From positions 1,455,563 to 1,519,562 of the forward strand of contig VWZF01006901.1 of the NCBI GenBank assembly GCA_013396755.1: a stretch of DNA of 64,000 nucleotides, read 5' to 3'. The notes under the pieces were generated by a model. It did not search any database. It worked only from the letters and a program-made list of their open reading frames with translations, and was not told where the DNA came from. Made by a program: the position numbers and the translations under genes. The stretch is from Sclerurus mexicanus. Lineage: Eukaryota; Chordata; Aves; Passeriformes; Furnariidae. Within the stretch, counting starts at the first letter, position 1, and every line of letters starts with the position of its first letter. Shown here piece after piece: positions 14,479-27,125 of this stretch.

Positions 14479-17400
14479 AGAGCTACTAGAAATTGGTACA
14501 TTTTGCTACAGACTGAATACAACCAGCTGTAAAACAGTGAATTCATTGCCAATGGCTAAAGAAAGAGGAAAAGATTGCTGAAGGAGGAGGAGGACTACAG
14601 GTGACGAGCTGTTTTTGCAGTCTACTGTGTCCATCCAGGACTTCTAATTCTTTGCAATACTGACTGAGCCTCTTCCCTTTGAAGAACCTGATGTTGAACT
14701 TACAGTACAAAACATTCAAACTTAACATGCGCAAGTATGTTGCAGTAGGAGCTCACTGAAATGTCCTGGTATTCGACATAAGGTATTTAGATATGAGTAA
14801 TGAGCTGAGAACTTTCCTGACCCAAAATATACTCTCACACTGAGTCAGCAACTCTAGAGAGGGAGAGCCAAATTTATACAGCCCTTCTGTGTGTGGTCTC
14901 TCATTTAAAAAAAATCCCAATAAAATAGAATCTTTTACCATTTTCTATAGAAGGGGGAAAAAGTAATGCCTGCCCCAAAATTTTTGTTTTGAAGTGCAAG
15001 CTAAGATCTTATTTTTCAATTAAAAAAAATCAAGTCTAAATAAAATTTAAAGCCAAGGCAAATACACCTCCTGGAACCCTGTCTGGCAGGTCAGGAAAAC
15101 TAACTGGTTTTTGACTGGTTTTATCCCATATTATGACAGGAAATTTTTTGGAGACTCAATACCTCTAAGACAAGAAACCATTTCCTGTCCAGCTCTGGTT
15201 TCCAAGAAAGATTTTGCTGGATTAGAATGAATCCAGCACAGAACACTGGTCAAAGATTGTCCATTTGAAGTGAAAGAGTGCCCACTGTCCATGAGAAGGC
15301 AGAAAATTCAGGGCTGTTACCTCCTGACTGCTGTGAATCTTGCTGTCTGCATCCAGGCTGTCTGCAAAGGTGCCTCCAAGAAGCTAAGCCGTCGGCACTT
15401 GCCAAAGCAGAGGGAACGAAGTGTGGCAACTGCCCCATCTGACTGATCATGCACCTCTTTCACAGCTGTTCCTTACTCACTTCTCCTACACTGCAGCCCT
15501 AGTACAGCAGCTTTTGCAGTGCTCGCTTCCATCAAGTGTATAAATAAATGGGATAAGCTTTAAAAAGCAACCTGTTAGCACCGTCCTTGCATTGGCAGAC
15601 TGACATGAAGAAATGGCCTCAAGCTTTTAAAGATGAACTAAAAAGTGCCTCTTCAAAGAACTAAACAGTTCAAATGCAAAAATTTCATTCCTGATTAGTG
15701 ACGCTCATAACTCTGTGCATTAAGTAAGCATGAACCAAAAAATGCCTTCAATTTGCAGCTGTGCCCCTTCTACTCCATACCCCAACAAAAGCTTGGGAGT
15801 GAGCATTGTTCATACAGGACTGAAAATCTTTCAAGTTCTTTTACATGTCTCTCGCAGCAAAAAGAAGCCTTACAATACGTGTAGAGTGTTATAGCTTTAA
15901 CATGTCTTTTATATTTATGCATCTTTAGATGTTAGTACTGTATTTTCAGTGTGGACAAGGCTGAGAACTTGTTCCCGCTATCTGCAGAGCAGTGACAGAA
16001 ACAGAGGAACAAGGCAATGAACTGATTCCCAGCTTTACTCTGGTTTCAGAACATGAGGCAGCCTTGCTGCACGGAGTGATTGACTGTATAAGCAATCACC
16101 TCTGTGCATGGTGAACTGAGCTCTGATGAACAGGTGGGTTCAGCAGCACATTAGGGACTTGCTGATACAGTCCATTGCTAAAGGACAGGCCCAGTGTTGC
16201 AATCCACAGCGTTCGGCTGTGTGCATGATCAATGTGCTCATCATTCGAAGCTTTTCCAATTCCTGTCTTGAAGCTGCACTTTGATCACCTTAACAGAAGG
16301 GCTAACCTTAAGAGAAAACAAGAACAGAAACTGCTAAGAAAGACAGCCACAGGCACAGAAAAGCTTCCTGTGCAGCAGTGTTACTCATAGCCAGCTGCTT
16401 ATGATGAACATCCGCACTCTCATCAACTTGTATGTCAGCAGCACCTGCTCCCTATCATCTTCCTGGAGGACACGTACCACAGCAGCACCAAGCTCAGCAG
16501 CCCTCTTTGGCATCCAGCTGTTTGCAGCAGGACCCAGCCCACAGGATATGGATTGCATGTCAGCTGTGTGTCCTGCTCAACATAAGCATGCCTTCTACCA
16601 CTGTCTATCCTGTGCATTGTGCATACGTGCAGGAGACACCGAACAGTTACCTCACTGGAGCATCACGTATAAACAGAATCAGATTTTAGCAGAATTAGTA
16701 GAGAAAACTTCCAGGGATATTTCAGGAATTTTTAGCTTTTAAGGATTCAGTAGGCAATACTTCAATCTCTGTGTAGTCCTGAACCTTTGTTTCCATTCAA
16801 GTGCATCTCTATGGTGGCGCACACATGGAAACCACATACAGCTCTGCTGTTGAACCCCAAAGTTTTGCTTATTTCAATTGTAAGACCACACAATATTATT
16901 GTACCTGGTGTTCAGCTGAAGAAAATGAGGATAACTGAGGAATCCCATGTAGGACTACCACACAATAATAATTCACATGCATATTAAAATTCTTATGGAC
17001 TGCTCTATTCCATACATCAGTGGCTGCAATTTCTATAGATGTGAAAAGTCTTGACAGATAATACATTTACCGCACTACCTCCAGTAATAAACAATTTACC
17101 ATCCATCCAGAAAAGTCACAATAAACCTAATGTCCTGTTGCTTATTAATTATCAGCTCAACAAGCCATTTAAAGCAGGAAAGAAATGCACAGCAAGCTTC
17201 TTCCTGCCATCCTGCCTATTTGCTGTAACAAATGGCTACAGAGTTTATAACACACCATATTGAGCAAACCAGGCAGGATTCCCGAATGCAGCATTGTTTG
17301 AAATACATCCTGCATCTAACTTAGGCTTATTTGTTCTGGCACTTTCACCACAGGAAGCAGGATGGTCTAAGGAGGCAATCTGAGATTATGGACAAAGACC

Positions 17401-18011
17401 CTTCTACACCTGTACAGCCCTCCACAAAGTAATTCCCTGTCTACAACATACCAACAAAGCCAGAACTGAGCTCCCAATATCAAATAAAAGTAACTTTGCC
17501 TTTTAATGGGAACTGACTCCAGCGGATGTTTCTGTATATTGTAGCAGAGATAATGATCTCACAATTTTTTAAACCAACCCCATAGTTGCCCATCTACTTT
17601 GGAAACCACTGACATCACTGAAAATAGTGAAAATTTCATTCCTACCATTCAACCACGTAGTTTTAGGCACAGTAGCACAAACTAGATATCTACCTATCTG
17701 ACCTGTGAACAGGAATACCTGTGTACCTTGACCTAGACTACATCTGCTCAACTTTAAATTGAGCTCAAACACCTACTACCCCTACTACCCTCTTAGCTTT
17801 GTTTCAAAGTTGCCCTGCAGAATTTGAGTACTTCAAAGAGGAAAACCAGACCAACCTATTCACATTCTCTTTTCGGCTCTGCAGCAGTCACATCAGGAAG
17901 CAGAAACCCTCCGATAACTCATTGCTTCCTCTTCCATAAAATGAAAGATAAAAATTATCTATTTCACTGGATATTGCAAGAATTTCTGCACTAGGTACAA
18001 GTTGTTTGATG
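14479..18011. other. Noncoding stretch, nothing recognised
   Basis: This is intronic sequence with scattered short open frames, none over 115 codons and none recognised. No repeat was recognised. The left end of the long minus-strand frame 17888-18763 begins here. Confidence 0.6.
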
Positions 18012-18763
18012 TAGAGTGGATTGGGCTTTGAGCAACCTTGCCTAGTGGAAGTTGTCCCTGCCCATGGCAGAGGGGTTAGAACTAGATGGCCTTTAAAGTC
18101 CCTTCCGACCCAATCTATTCTATGATTCGATGAAAAGTAAAATATAAACATCCCACTGCAGTAAGTCACATATGCTGTGGTCCATACCAATTGCTGTTCC
18201 TGGAAGACTTGCCAAGTTACCACTGCTCCTATTCCCCCTGGCCGCTGCAATCTGATTTTTGGTTTGGAGCCCTCTTTCTGGAGGAGAAAATGACAATGAT
18301 CACAAAACACTGAAAATGTGCATAAAGAAAAGCAGACTTCACTATCATTCTCACTTGTATGGCAGCATGTTGGCATTTTGATTTTCCCTGTTTGCAACAC
18401 CAGTCTGTAGATCAGCCCTGGAAGACTCCTTTTCTGTTCAAAAGGTTGAGTGTGTGTTGTCAGGCATGCAACAGCTCCCTCACTGATCCAGTGAGGACTT
18501 CCTAACTTCTCATTTCTAGGGATTAGCAAACTCCTGTTCTGCAGCACAGAGAGCTTATTGGATACCAGTAGGAATTGAAGAAAACTAAACTTGTGCCTAT
18601 TCTTTTCCTCTATCTCATTAAGTACAGTGGGATTTAAATACTGGGAACTACACATTGAAGGCAACACAACAGAGGTTTTCCTCCTTTCACAGATGTGGTC
18701 TTTATTTGATGAGCTCTCTACTGAGCATGAGATCAAGATAAGTAGACCAGAATCAACTTCCAA
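17888..18763 (-). other. Long open reading frame of unknown status (291 codons, minus strand)
   Basis: This is the longest open frame in the window. It begins with TTG just after a TAA; the first ATG is at 18655-18653, leaving 255 codons. The protein resembles no domain I recognise and has no clear signal peptide or repeated motif. Part of its C-terminal third (around residues 210-250) is the reverse complement of the CR1 3' tail at 18012-18133. That antisense translation is therefore repeat-derived. The frame lies on the HHAT coding strand deep inside the large intron, with no evident promoter or splice structure. The likeliest explanation is a chance frame; an exonised or lineage-specific transcript cannot be excluded. 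Confidence 0.25.
18012..18133 (+). mobile_element. CR1 LINE 3' end (sense, about 120 bp)
   Basis: The sequence runs gggctttgagcaacctt, ctagtggaag, tgtccctgcccatggcag, gatggcctttaaagtccctt and ends in tctatgattcgatga. This is the classic CR1 3' untranslated end with its short terminal repeat. Everything upstream in the element is missing, as is typical for 5'-truncated CR1 insertions. Confidence 0.95.
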
Positions 18764-19361
18764 TTAAACTCAACAGCTTTTCTTGACTCACGTAGGACTT
18801 CAAGAACAAGACATCTGGCACAAGCTTTGGATGCTAGGATGTTATGTTTACTTATTTCTTTCCTTTGAATTCCCATAAATACACGCATATGGAAGTGGCA
18901 TGACATAATTTTGACACAACTCCATTTATTTATTTAATGCATTCACTTCCCACCATTCGTTATCGCTTCTTAAAGTACTTCATCTCAAGGAGAATCTTAC
19001 TGGAACCCAAACAATATACCATATGGTCACATTTCCTGCACTGTACACAAACTACTTCAGCAAAAGAGCAGACTCATCACAAGATATAAAAAGTACAGGT
19101 TCAGAAGGCGAGTTTTGGTATGCACGTATGAGAATCTGGGTTTGGGGGTTGTTTATACAGCCTGTATAGAGTTTAGAATGATTGTGGCTTGAGCCATAAC
19201 CATATCAGACATTTTCTCATAAGCAACAAAGCCAAGGGATAAATACAGAGTAGTTTCCCTTTTACATGTAAGAATGAGAGCTCCTCATGTTCTGCATGAG
19301 AGCATTTTCTACCACTTTTCTATATAATTGCCCATAGCTTAGGGACCACAGTGCAGGGACT
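18134..19361. other. Noncoding stretch between two CR1 copies
   Basis: Apart from the 5' part of the minus-strand frame 17888-18763, I see no feature. The sequence is AT-rich. Confidence 0.55.
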
Positions 19362-20816
19362 GGGCAACCAAAGTCCCTCCCACTGTAAGAGAAGATCAGG
19401 TTTGTTACCACTTCAGGAACCTGAATATACATAAGTCTATGGAACCTGATGAGATGTATCCCAGAGACCTGAGGGAACTCATTGAAGTAGTTGCCCAGCC
19501 ACTCTCCATGATATCTGAAAAGTCATGGCAATCAGGTAAAGTCCTTGGTGACTGGCAGAAGCGAAACACTGTACCCATCTTTAAAATGGGTAGAAGGGAG
19601 GAATCTGGGAACTATTGACCTGTCAGCCTCACCCCGGTGCCTGGAAGGATCATGGAACAGATTCTCCTAGAAGATATGCTGAGGCACAAAAAGGATATGG
19701 AGGTGATTCAAGACAGGCAGCACAGCTTCACCAAGGGCAAGTCCTGCCTCTGACCAACGTAATGGCCTTCTGTGGTAGAGCGACAATGCCAGTGCACAAG
19801 GGAAGAGCTACAGATGTCATTTATCTGGACTTCTAAAAGGCCTTTGACATTGTCCACCACAATATCTTTATCTCTAAATTAGAGACATATAGCTTTGATG
19901 AGTGAACTGCTCAGTAGATGAGGAATTGGTTTGGTGGTTGCATCCAGAGGGTATTGGTCAATGGCTGTATGTGCAGATGGAGATCAACAGCAAGTCATGT
20001 TCTGCAGAGGTCCATATAGGGACAGGTACTCTTAAATGTCTTCACTATAAACAGAGACAGCAAGAGCACCCTCAGCAACTTGGCAGATGACACCAAGCTG
20101 AGTGGTGCCGTCAACACATCTGAAGGACAGGATGCTGTCCAGAGGGACCTGGACGAGCTCAAGAAGTGGGCCCATGGGATTCTCCTGAGATTCAACAACG
20201 CCAAGTGCAAGGTCCTGTACCTGGATGAGGCAACCCCCAGTATCAATCCAGGCTGAGGGATGAACAGATCAAAGGCGGCCCTGCCAAGGAGGCTTGGGGG
20301 TGCTGGTGGATGAGAGGCTGGACATGACCCAGCAATGTGCACTGGCAGCCCAGAGAGCCAATCCTGTCCTGGGCTGCATCACAAGCAGCACGGCCAGCAG
20401 GGTGAGGGAGGGGATGCTGCTCCTCTACTACACTCTTATGAGACCCCACCTGGAGTGCTGCATCCAGCTCTGGGGTCCCCAGCACAGGAGGGCCACAAAA
20501 ATGAACAGAAGCTGGAGCACCTCTCCTATGAAGAAAGGCTGAGAGAATTAGGATTGTGCAGCCTGGAGAAGAGAAATCTCCTGGGAGACCTTATGGCAGC
20601 CTTCCAGTTCTTACAGGTATATATATAAGAAAGAGGAGGACAAACTTGTTAGCAGGGCATGCAGTGATAGAACCAAGGGTAATGGTTTTAAACTAAAGAA
20701 AGATGACTTAAGATTGACTTCATTTAAAAAAGAAATTCTTCACAGCGGGGGTGGTAAAGCACTGGAACAAGTTGTCTAAAGAGGTGGCAGATGCCCCATT
20801 CCTGGAAATGCTGTGC
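19362..20816 (+). mobile_element. CR1 LINE, reverse-transcriptase half of ORF2, decayed
   Basis: About 1.45 kb of CR1 ORF2 lies in sense orientation, from the aagtccctcccactgtaaga segment through the reverse transcriptase and C-terminal region to gatgccccattcctgg. The polymerase landmarks are readable across frames. A VIYLDF*KAFDIVHHN segment has a TAA at 19834 where a residue belongs. Downstream is LADDTKLSGAV, the CR1 counterpart of the catalytic Asp-Asp box. The C-terminal part DERLDMTQQCALAAQRA is in a further frame. Stops, frame shifts and a deletion near 20490 make it non-functional. Both the endonuclease region and the canonical 3' tail are missing. It is the largest CR1 copy in the window and the only one retaining polymerase motifs. 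Confidence 0.95.
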
Positions 20817-23583
20817 AAGTACTACTTTGACTGCAAAATTCAAACTAGGGTAAAAGCATTAGACCAGAATGAGAGAATCTGATTTCCTTTTGTGGCTCGA
20901 CTACAGTCTTGATAGGAAACAGAAGACAAATCATTCACATCTGTGTGAAGTCTTCTGAAATAAGGATTTCTCTGCAGCAGTAAGGGGAAAACCCCAAAGT
21001 TCATGTAAGTAATATCTGCAAAATGAAGGAAGGTGATGGGTTAAAAGCTTTTCAAGTAAACAAAGGTGATGGCCAGTGCCCATCCTCATTAATTTTTCTC
21101 ATGTTATGGAAAAACCAGATTAAAAAACTCAAAACATATTAGGAAAAGCAAAATTTGCAGGTCATAATTGTCCTAAAAGAACCCAAAAACCAAATCCAAA
21201 ACAAAGAAACCCTTCTGCTCTTAAAATAACACTAAGAATCAAATAAAAAAATGTACTCAGGAAAGTGAGAACTTAACACTGGCACACAGAAAAGAATACA
21301 TTTCCCTTATGGCCTCTGCAAGTCCATTTGAGTGCTCCTGATATGATTACTCCCACCTTCAACTTTATATTTTCTTTCTTAAGCTGAAAATCAGCTCAGA
21401 TATGGAGACAAAAAGAAACAGTAATACTCAACTTCTAGCTGAAGCTATAGGAATCAAAATTCCTATCTTGGGCAAACTAGATTTTAAAAAAGCCCCAGGT
21501 GCTGGAGTTGCATAAAAACTTCAGCTTTTCACTGAAACTAGAGTTTGTATTGAGCCATCATATTTGTTGAAACTACCTGAAACAGAATTGGACCATAGTC
21601 AATGGCCAAGAAATCAAAATTATGATAGAACATGCAAATGAAAAAAAAGCTCTAAAATTATTTTCAAGGCATTAGCACATCTTTTGTGATCAGACTTTTG
21701 TTATTCCGATATTTACATTTGGCAATGCTGAGGAGGAGATCCAAATGACCACAGTTTGCAGTTCATTGTAAAATGAGGCTGTCTGAATCTGTGGCCAAAT
21801 TAGTTCTTTTGTAACATTTTTCCTTTTAACATTTATTACTATAATTTAACTTTTAGTGCTTGCTCAGGTAAGGGGGAGAAGGTAGATAGGGACAGCCTCA
21901 GAAATTTGAATTTTAGTCTCTATTTTAAATCACCACTGAAAACACAAGGTAACTGCTCTGGAAAGTTAAAACAACAGAAAAAGGAGAGGTTGTTTTTCAG
22001 GAAAACCAGGCGAATATATTTGGCAGGCAAAACATTTAACCACAAGAGGAAGGAAAATTGTTTTTCTTTTACACCACATCAGGTTTCCAGGCGAATTTAT
22101 CATTAGCTACAGTTTATTCAAATTTGACCAATACTGGATTTAATAAACTATAATGTTCACTACTGCCCTTTATCAAAACTGCATGGCAACAAGAAGTGAT
22201 GGAGGTAATGAGGGACATCATGAAAATAGTACTAGATGAGCTGATTAACTCCTCTGTACATCAGCTATTTTTTTCCCAACCCCCAGTTTTGCTTAAATAG
22301 AGAACTGGGAGATGTGCTGAATGTTATTGGAAAGCCATTGTCAAATACAATAAAAAAAGGTAAAAAACCAAATGCTAAGGGAGGACGGGTTTCAGCAGGG
22401 TCAGCTGCTACACCTGAGCTAGCAGAGAAGCGCTAGGACGGCAGTCACTGCTTCCTAAGCTCCAGTTCTGCTAAGTGGCATGGCCCCCTGCCCATCGCTG
22501 CCTGCCAAATGTATGTCACTAGTAATTATAACTAGTTCAAATACGGAAGAGCAAAGAGAAGCAGGAAGACCATCATTACAGGGAAATACTACGAAGCATG
22601 GCTGTATTTTGCCTACATGTAAGACAGATTTTTGCCACTCAATAGCAGTGTGAGCAGAATCTCACGAATTTCCACGTAGCAAGTCCAGTGACTCTCAGCA
22701 ACAAAACTCCTGTGGCTCCTGCTCTTTCTCTCAGAATAGATTTATTAGCTGGTGATAATAAATGTGAAGTCCTCTGTTCCTTGCATTTTATCAGCTGCAT
22801 AATTCGGGTTCAATATCCTGAATATCGGGTGGCCTTGTTCTGTTTTACCCAGCAACTTTCTGAAGTCTGTAATAAACTAGTAACTCTTTGAACTCTGAGT
22901 TTTATGGATCTTACTCTTCCATCTGGGTGCCAGCCACTAAAACAGTCACCAGTGTTTCCAAGTATGCAATTTCTCATCTGTAGCTTTTGCAGTTTGAGTC
23001 TCCTTTGAGGATGACGATGCCAGTCCCATGTCTAGGAAGACACTCAATATGTACACTGTCAATACCTTTTTGTTTGCATTTCTACAAAGAAGGAACAGTT
23101 TCTGTAAGGCTCATTTCTTCTGTCAGACACAGGACTACGGAATAGCCCTTATGACTGTGTACTTGTATGTCAACGAGCAAGACACAACCGAGACAGGGAC
23201 AAAGAAATGTTTCCAGGGTGATAGCATGTACTGCAGTCTTGCAGTACAGTGATGTTCCATTCTGCTGATTCTAAGCACAAAGAAACACAGCATTCTCTCC
23301 AGTCACTTACAACAATACAGACATATGGTATTGAGACACTCGGTGCCACTGCTTTCCCTCAGCTCCTTCCTTTATAGGACATGAGGGCCACTTCCTTGCC
23401 CTGCACCTTCCACTATGCCAGCATTTCTCTCCTTGTCCTCAGCACCTGACTTGGTAGCAACATCAGGAGTTGTCACTGCCTGTCATAACAGGACCTGCAT
23501 TTAGCTCATCCCTGTCTCACAGCTTCTTAGAACTGTGTCAGCCTTTACAGCAAGTCTGCACAAGCCCAAGATGCAAACCCAAG
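20817..23583. other. Noncoding stretch, nothing recognised
   Basis: This is intronic sequence, with a GC-richer patch at about 22380-22510. Frames are short and unremarkable. No repeat family was recognised. Confidence 0.6.
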
Positions 23584-23588
23584 GTGTA
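23584..23588 (+). repeat. Target-site duplication, left (GTGTA)
   Basis: These five bases immediately precede the LTR and are identical to the five that follow it, as left by retroviral integration. Confidence 0.88.
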
Positions 23589-24603
23589 TGTATTGGGTTT
23601 GCATGGCCAGGTTTTGGCAGCAGTGGGCTACAGGGTGGACTTTTGTGAGAAGCTTCCCCTGTATCTGATGGAGTCTACGCCAGCCAGCTCCAAGACAGCG
23701 GTAGCACCTTTTGGATCACATAGTTGGAAAAAAGAATATGGGAGAGCAACAGCCTGGCAGACCCCAAGGTCAGTGCAGAAGGAGGGGAAGGAGGTGCTCC
23801 AGGTGCAGAAATTCCCCTGCAGCCCATGGGGAAGACCATGGTGAGACAGCTCTGCCCCTGCAGCCTGTGGAGGAGCATGGCAGAACAGAAATTCACCTGC
23901 AGGGGACCCCCCACCATGGGGGAACCACACTTCAGAGCAGGTGGATGCACAAAGGAAGCTGTGACCCCATGGGAAGTCCACATTTGAGCAGGCTACTGGT
24001 AGGACGTGCAGACCCATGGAAAGACGAGTCCATGCTGGAGCAGGTTTGTTTGCAGGATCTGTGACCCCCTGGAGGCCCCATACTGGAGCAGCCTATTCCT
24101 GAAGGACTGCCTCCCATGGAAGGAACCCAACACTGGAACAGTTTGTGAAGAGTTGTTGCCTGTGCGAAGGACTCATGTTGGAGAAGTCTGTGGAATACTG
24201 TCCCCCATGGGAAAGATCCCACACTGGAGCACAGGAAGAGTGTGAGGAGTCCTCCCCCTGAGGAAGAAGGAGTGGCAGAGACAACACCTGAGGAATGGAC
24301 CACAACCTCCATTCCCTATCGCCCTGTTCAGCTGGGTGGGGAGGAGGTAGAAAAATCAGGAGTGAAGCCCAGGAAGATCAAACAGGTAGAGAGAAGGTGT
24401 TTTTAAAATAGCTTACTCTGATTTGATTGGCAATAAATTAAATTAATTTTTCCCCAAGCCGAGTCTGTTTTTCCTATGACAGTAATTGCTGAGTGATCTT
24501 GACCCACAAAGCTTTTATTTTCTACTCCATGTCCAGTAGAGAAAGGGAAGCAATAAAGCTGTTTTGGTGGGTACCCGGTGGATACCAGGGTCAACCCACC
24601 ACA
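23589..24603 (+). mobile_element. Solo LTR of an endogenous retrovirus (ERVL-like by target-site length)
   Basis: This is a 1015-bp element that starts TGTATTGGG and ends CCACCACA, so TGT...ACA ends are intact. It is flanked on both sides by the same 5 bases, GTGTA (23584-23588 and 24604-24608). A polyadenylation signal AATAAA lies at 24432-24437, in the position expected before the R/U5 end, which gives the plus orientation. The interior contains several degenerate units built around a cccatggaa...actggagcag pattern. There is no gag, pol or env sequence and no second LTR, so this is a solo LTR left by recombination between the two ends of a provirus. A 5-bp target duplication is typical of class III (ERVL-type) elements. 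I recognise the sequence type from bird genomes but do not assign a family name. Confidence 0.88.
24432..24437 (+). promoter_or_regulatory. LTR polyadenylation signal AATAAA
   Basis: This canonical hexamer lies about 170 bases before the LTR end, where a retroviral LTR carries its poly(A) signal. It is on the strand opposite to HHAT transcription, so it should not terminate HHAT transcripts. Confidence 0.6.
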
Positions 24604-24608
24604 GTGTA
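24604..24608 (+). repeat. Target-site duplication, right (GTGTA)
   Basis: These five bases immediately follow the LTR and are identical to 23584-23588. Confidence 0.88.
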
Positions 24609-26833
24609 CAGCTTATTTCCTTCCCTATAACCTTTTCTGTGTAACAAGCTCCAGGAACACACAGCAGTGCTGATCAATACCCATCAATGAAATGGGCCAT
24701 TTCATTAGCAACAGAACTCCAGAGGCAGCCTCTCTCACTGCAAGTTGGCTGGATGCCACCATAAGCTGCTCTTGAGTTCATCCCCTGTAACTTGATGCAT
24801 CATTGGCAGACGAGGAAAAAGGCAGGTAAGATTGTGTTCATTCTATCATTGATTTTACTGTAAAAAAAGAAAGGCAACTTGGGAAATGAAACATTTTTTC
24901 AATTCTCCTTTTAATATGTGAAATTCAAGTCAAAAATTAGAAGGTTTTCTAGCATACAAAGCCATATAACTCACAAAGATGGCAAGCACTACTGACAATA
25001 GGATTCTAACAACTTTCAATATCACAGTATTGGCTTTGGACCTGGCACTGACTCAGCCCACACTAATAGCCAGAAAACCAGGAGATGAACACACTATGCT
25101 TCTCCACTTCCATATTTCTGAACACTATGTTCAGGAATCAAAGCCATAACTCATGTAAAGTCTACTGCTGACCTGTCATGCAGATAACTGCTCCAAGCAA
25201 AAAGTATCAGATAATGAAAAACTGGAGGGGGAAGGAAGCAGTGATTTAGAGAACCAAGTTCACCTGCAAAAATGAAGCTGGGCAATGAAACTTTCAAGAG
25301 GTTGCCAATGACTAAAATCAATCAGTGGCAGAAGACTGAATAAACATCTTTTCATATCAGGCTAATTGGAGGTGACAAGGAAGAGAAACCTGTTTTGGAT
25401 AGGACCCCTGGAACAGGTCATCCTTGACAGTCACAAGAGAAACTCTACAGAGGCATCAGCACAGCTCTGTGCTGTGTGGCGAGGACATGGTCAGGAAAGC
25501 CCAGCAACACAAACTTCACAGGTAATTCCCTGTTCCAAAGACCCCTCCATCTCTGCAGACCCCCAGCACCTGCACCTGGTTATGTGCTTGTTCCTGTTCC
25601 AGTGCTATTCTGCAGTCAGGAGCCCTGGGCCCTGTATGATCATTACTGTTGGCAAACAGCCATTTCAGTGAACTGCTGGGGTCTTTTCTGCAGAAGCATA
25701 ATCACGTCCTTTCATGCTTGAAAATGCAATAAAGAAGAGACTACACAATTGTACAACAATAACTAAGGATGGAAATGGCACTGGGATTGGGCATGGCTAA
25801 TGCTGAGGATGGCTAAAAAACTGGCAAAGAAGGTATCAGGAAAAAGGTAGCAAAAATGAAACAAAAAAGGGAAAGAAGGAAAGACCTGCAGGACAAGCAG
25901 ATAAGGATACAGCAAAAGTGAAGTTCTGTGGACAGAGGATAAGAAAACAGTATGTGCAAAGGAAAAAGGAAAATGAAAACAGAAAAAGAGACAAAAAAAA
26001 TTAAAGCCAAAAGAGCAGATATCTGGGCCAGAATAAACAGGAAAATTGAATTGTGTATCAACATCTCTACACTCACCCATCTTTGAGTACGTCAAACAGT
26101 AAGAGTTTCAGCCTGGATGCCTCTGCATCTCATTTGCACTGTTTTGTTGCATTTGTTAAGACAAAGCTAATCCTCTTTGTATTGTTCCCGTTTGAAATTA
26201 GAAGCAACTTTTAAAAATGTTGAACAATGCAGCAGAAGAGAGATAAGCCTTTTATCTGCCATGCTCAGCCGCAAGCCTCACCAAATAACTACATTTCACT
26301 GTCAGAGCAGCTCAAGTAAATCTAAAAGCTTAACTGAAATCTCAGAAACCAAAAATCTATCACAGCACCAGAGAGCATGAAAACATACAAGTATGAGAAG
26401 CGAGCTGGAGCTTTTCCAACCTGCTGCAGACTGCTGACTCTTCCAGACAGTTACACAGAATGGTTCTGCAACAACAGTTTTTCACTAGTGATTCGTTTTA
26501 AACAATAGATCTGAGCCTGTGTAAGAGCTACTTATCTAGTTCGTGCTGGATGTTCCTGACAAAATGTATAGAGTTTAAAAAAAAACCCACAAAAACAAAA
26601 AAGTCACTTTAAAAAACCAAAGATATGCTTTGGAAGTGAATCCTCTGATGGCCTCTGCCTACAGCTCTTTGATTTGCATCACAGAGCAGCACAATCTGCC
26701 TGAACTGGATTTCTCTCTGTTGAAATTAAAACCCTGCAGCTGCTAACTAACAAATCCAGTCCGACGTAACCTCTTCAGGAAGCACACCGTGCATGGACCT
26801 GTGAATGTAGTCTAGGACTATAGACTATAACTG
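24609..26833. other. Noncoding stretch with a purine-rich tract
   Basis: No exon or known repeat was recognised. From about 25800 to 26010 the plus strand is strongly purine-rich (runs of gaaag, aaaagg), which produces overlapping open frames on the minus strand. I read those frames as composition, not coding. Confidence 0.55.
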
Positions 26834-27125
26834 AGGTCAGAGGGGACCTCTAGAGGTCATCTACTCCAGATGCCACCATCACCAGTTTAGGTTCATTAGG
26901 GCTTTATCAGCTAAACTCCACAACCCCTCTGGCCAATCTATTCTAGTGTTTAAATATCCCAATTCTGAAATCTTTTTGCATGAAATTTAATTGCATATGC
27001 CTTTTTAGCAACTTAATGGCTTCTGTCTCTTTTCTTGTTAGGCATGCAACTCTCAGGTGACTCTGCTCCTGTCTTCCTCACGCTCTCCCCCTCAGATAGC
27101 TGAAGAAAGCAGAAAAATCCCCTTC
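26834..27125 (-). mobile_element. Old CR1-like LINE 3' end
   Basis: The plus strand reads gaggtcagaggggacctcta, then gaggtcatctactccaga, which is the reverse complement of a CR1 3' end. It is followed by diverged sequence in which short CR1-like pieces (gcttctgtctcttttcttgt, gatagctgaagaaagcag) can still be picked out. It is more diverged than the other copies, and its right boundary is uncertain. Confidence 0.6.

Noticed and set aside
23470..24312. Cluster of overlapping frames on both strands (up to 129 codons)
   Set aside because: They lie within or across the solo LTR, which is GC-richer and repetitive. No retroviral protein is encoded.
25763..26095. Minus-strand Phe/Leu-rich frames resembling membrane segments
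   Set aside because: They are the complement of a purine-rich low-complexity tract. The hydrophobic character follows from TTT/TTC/CTT codons.
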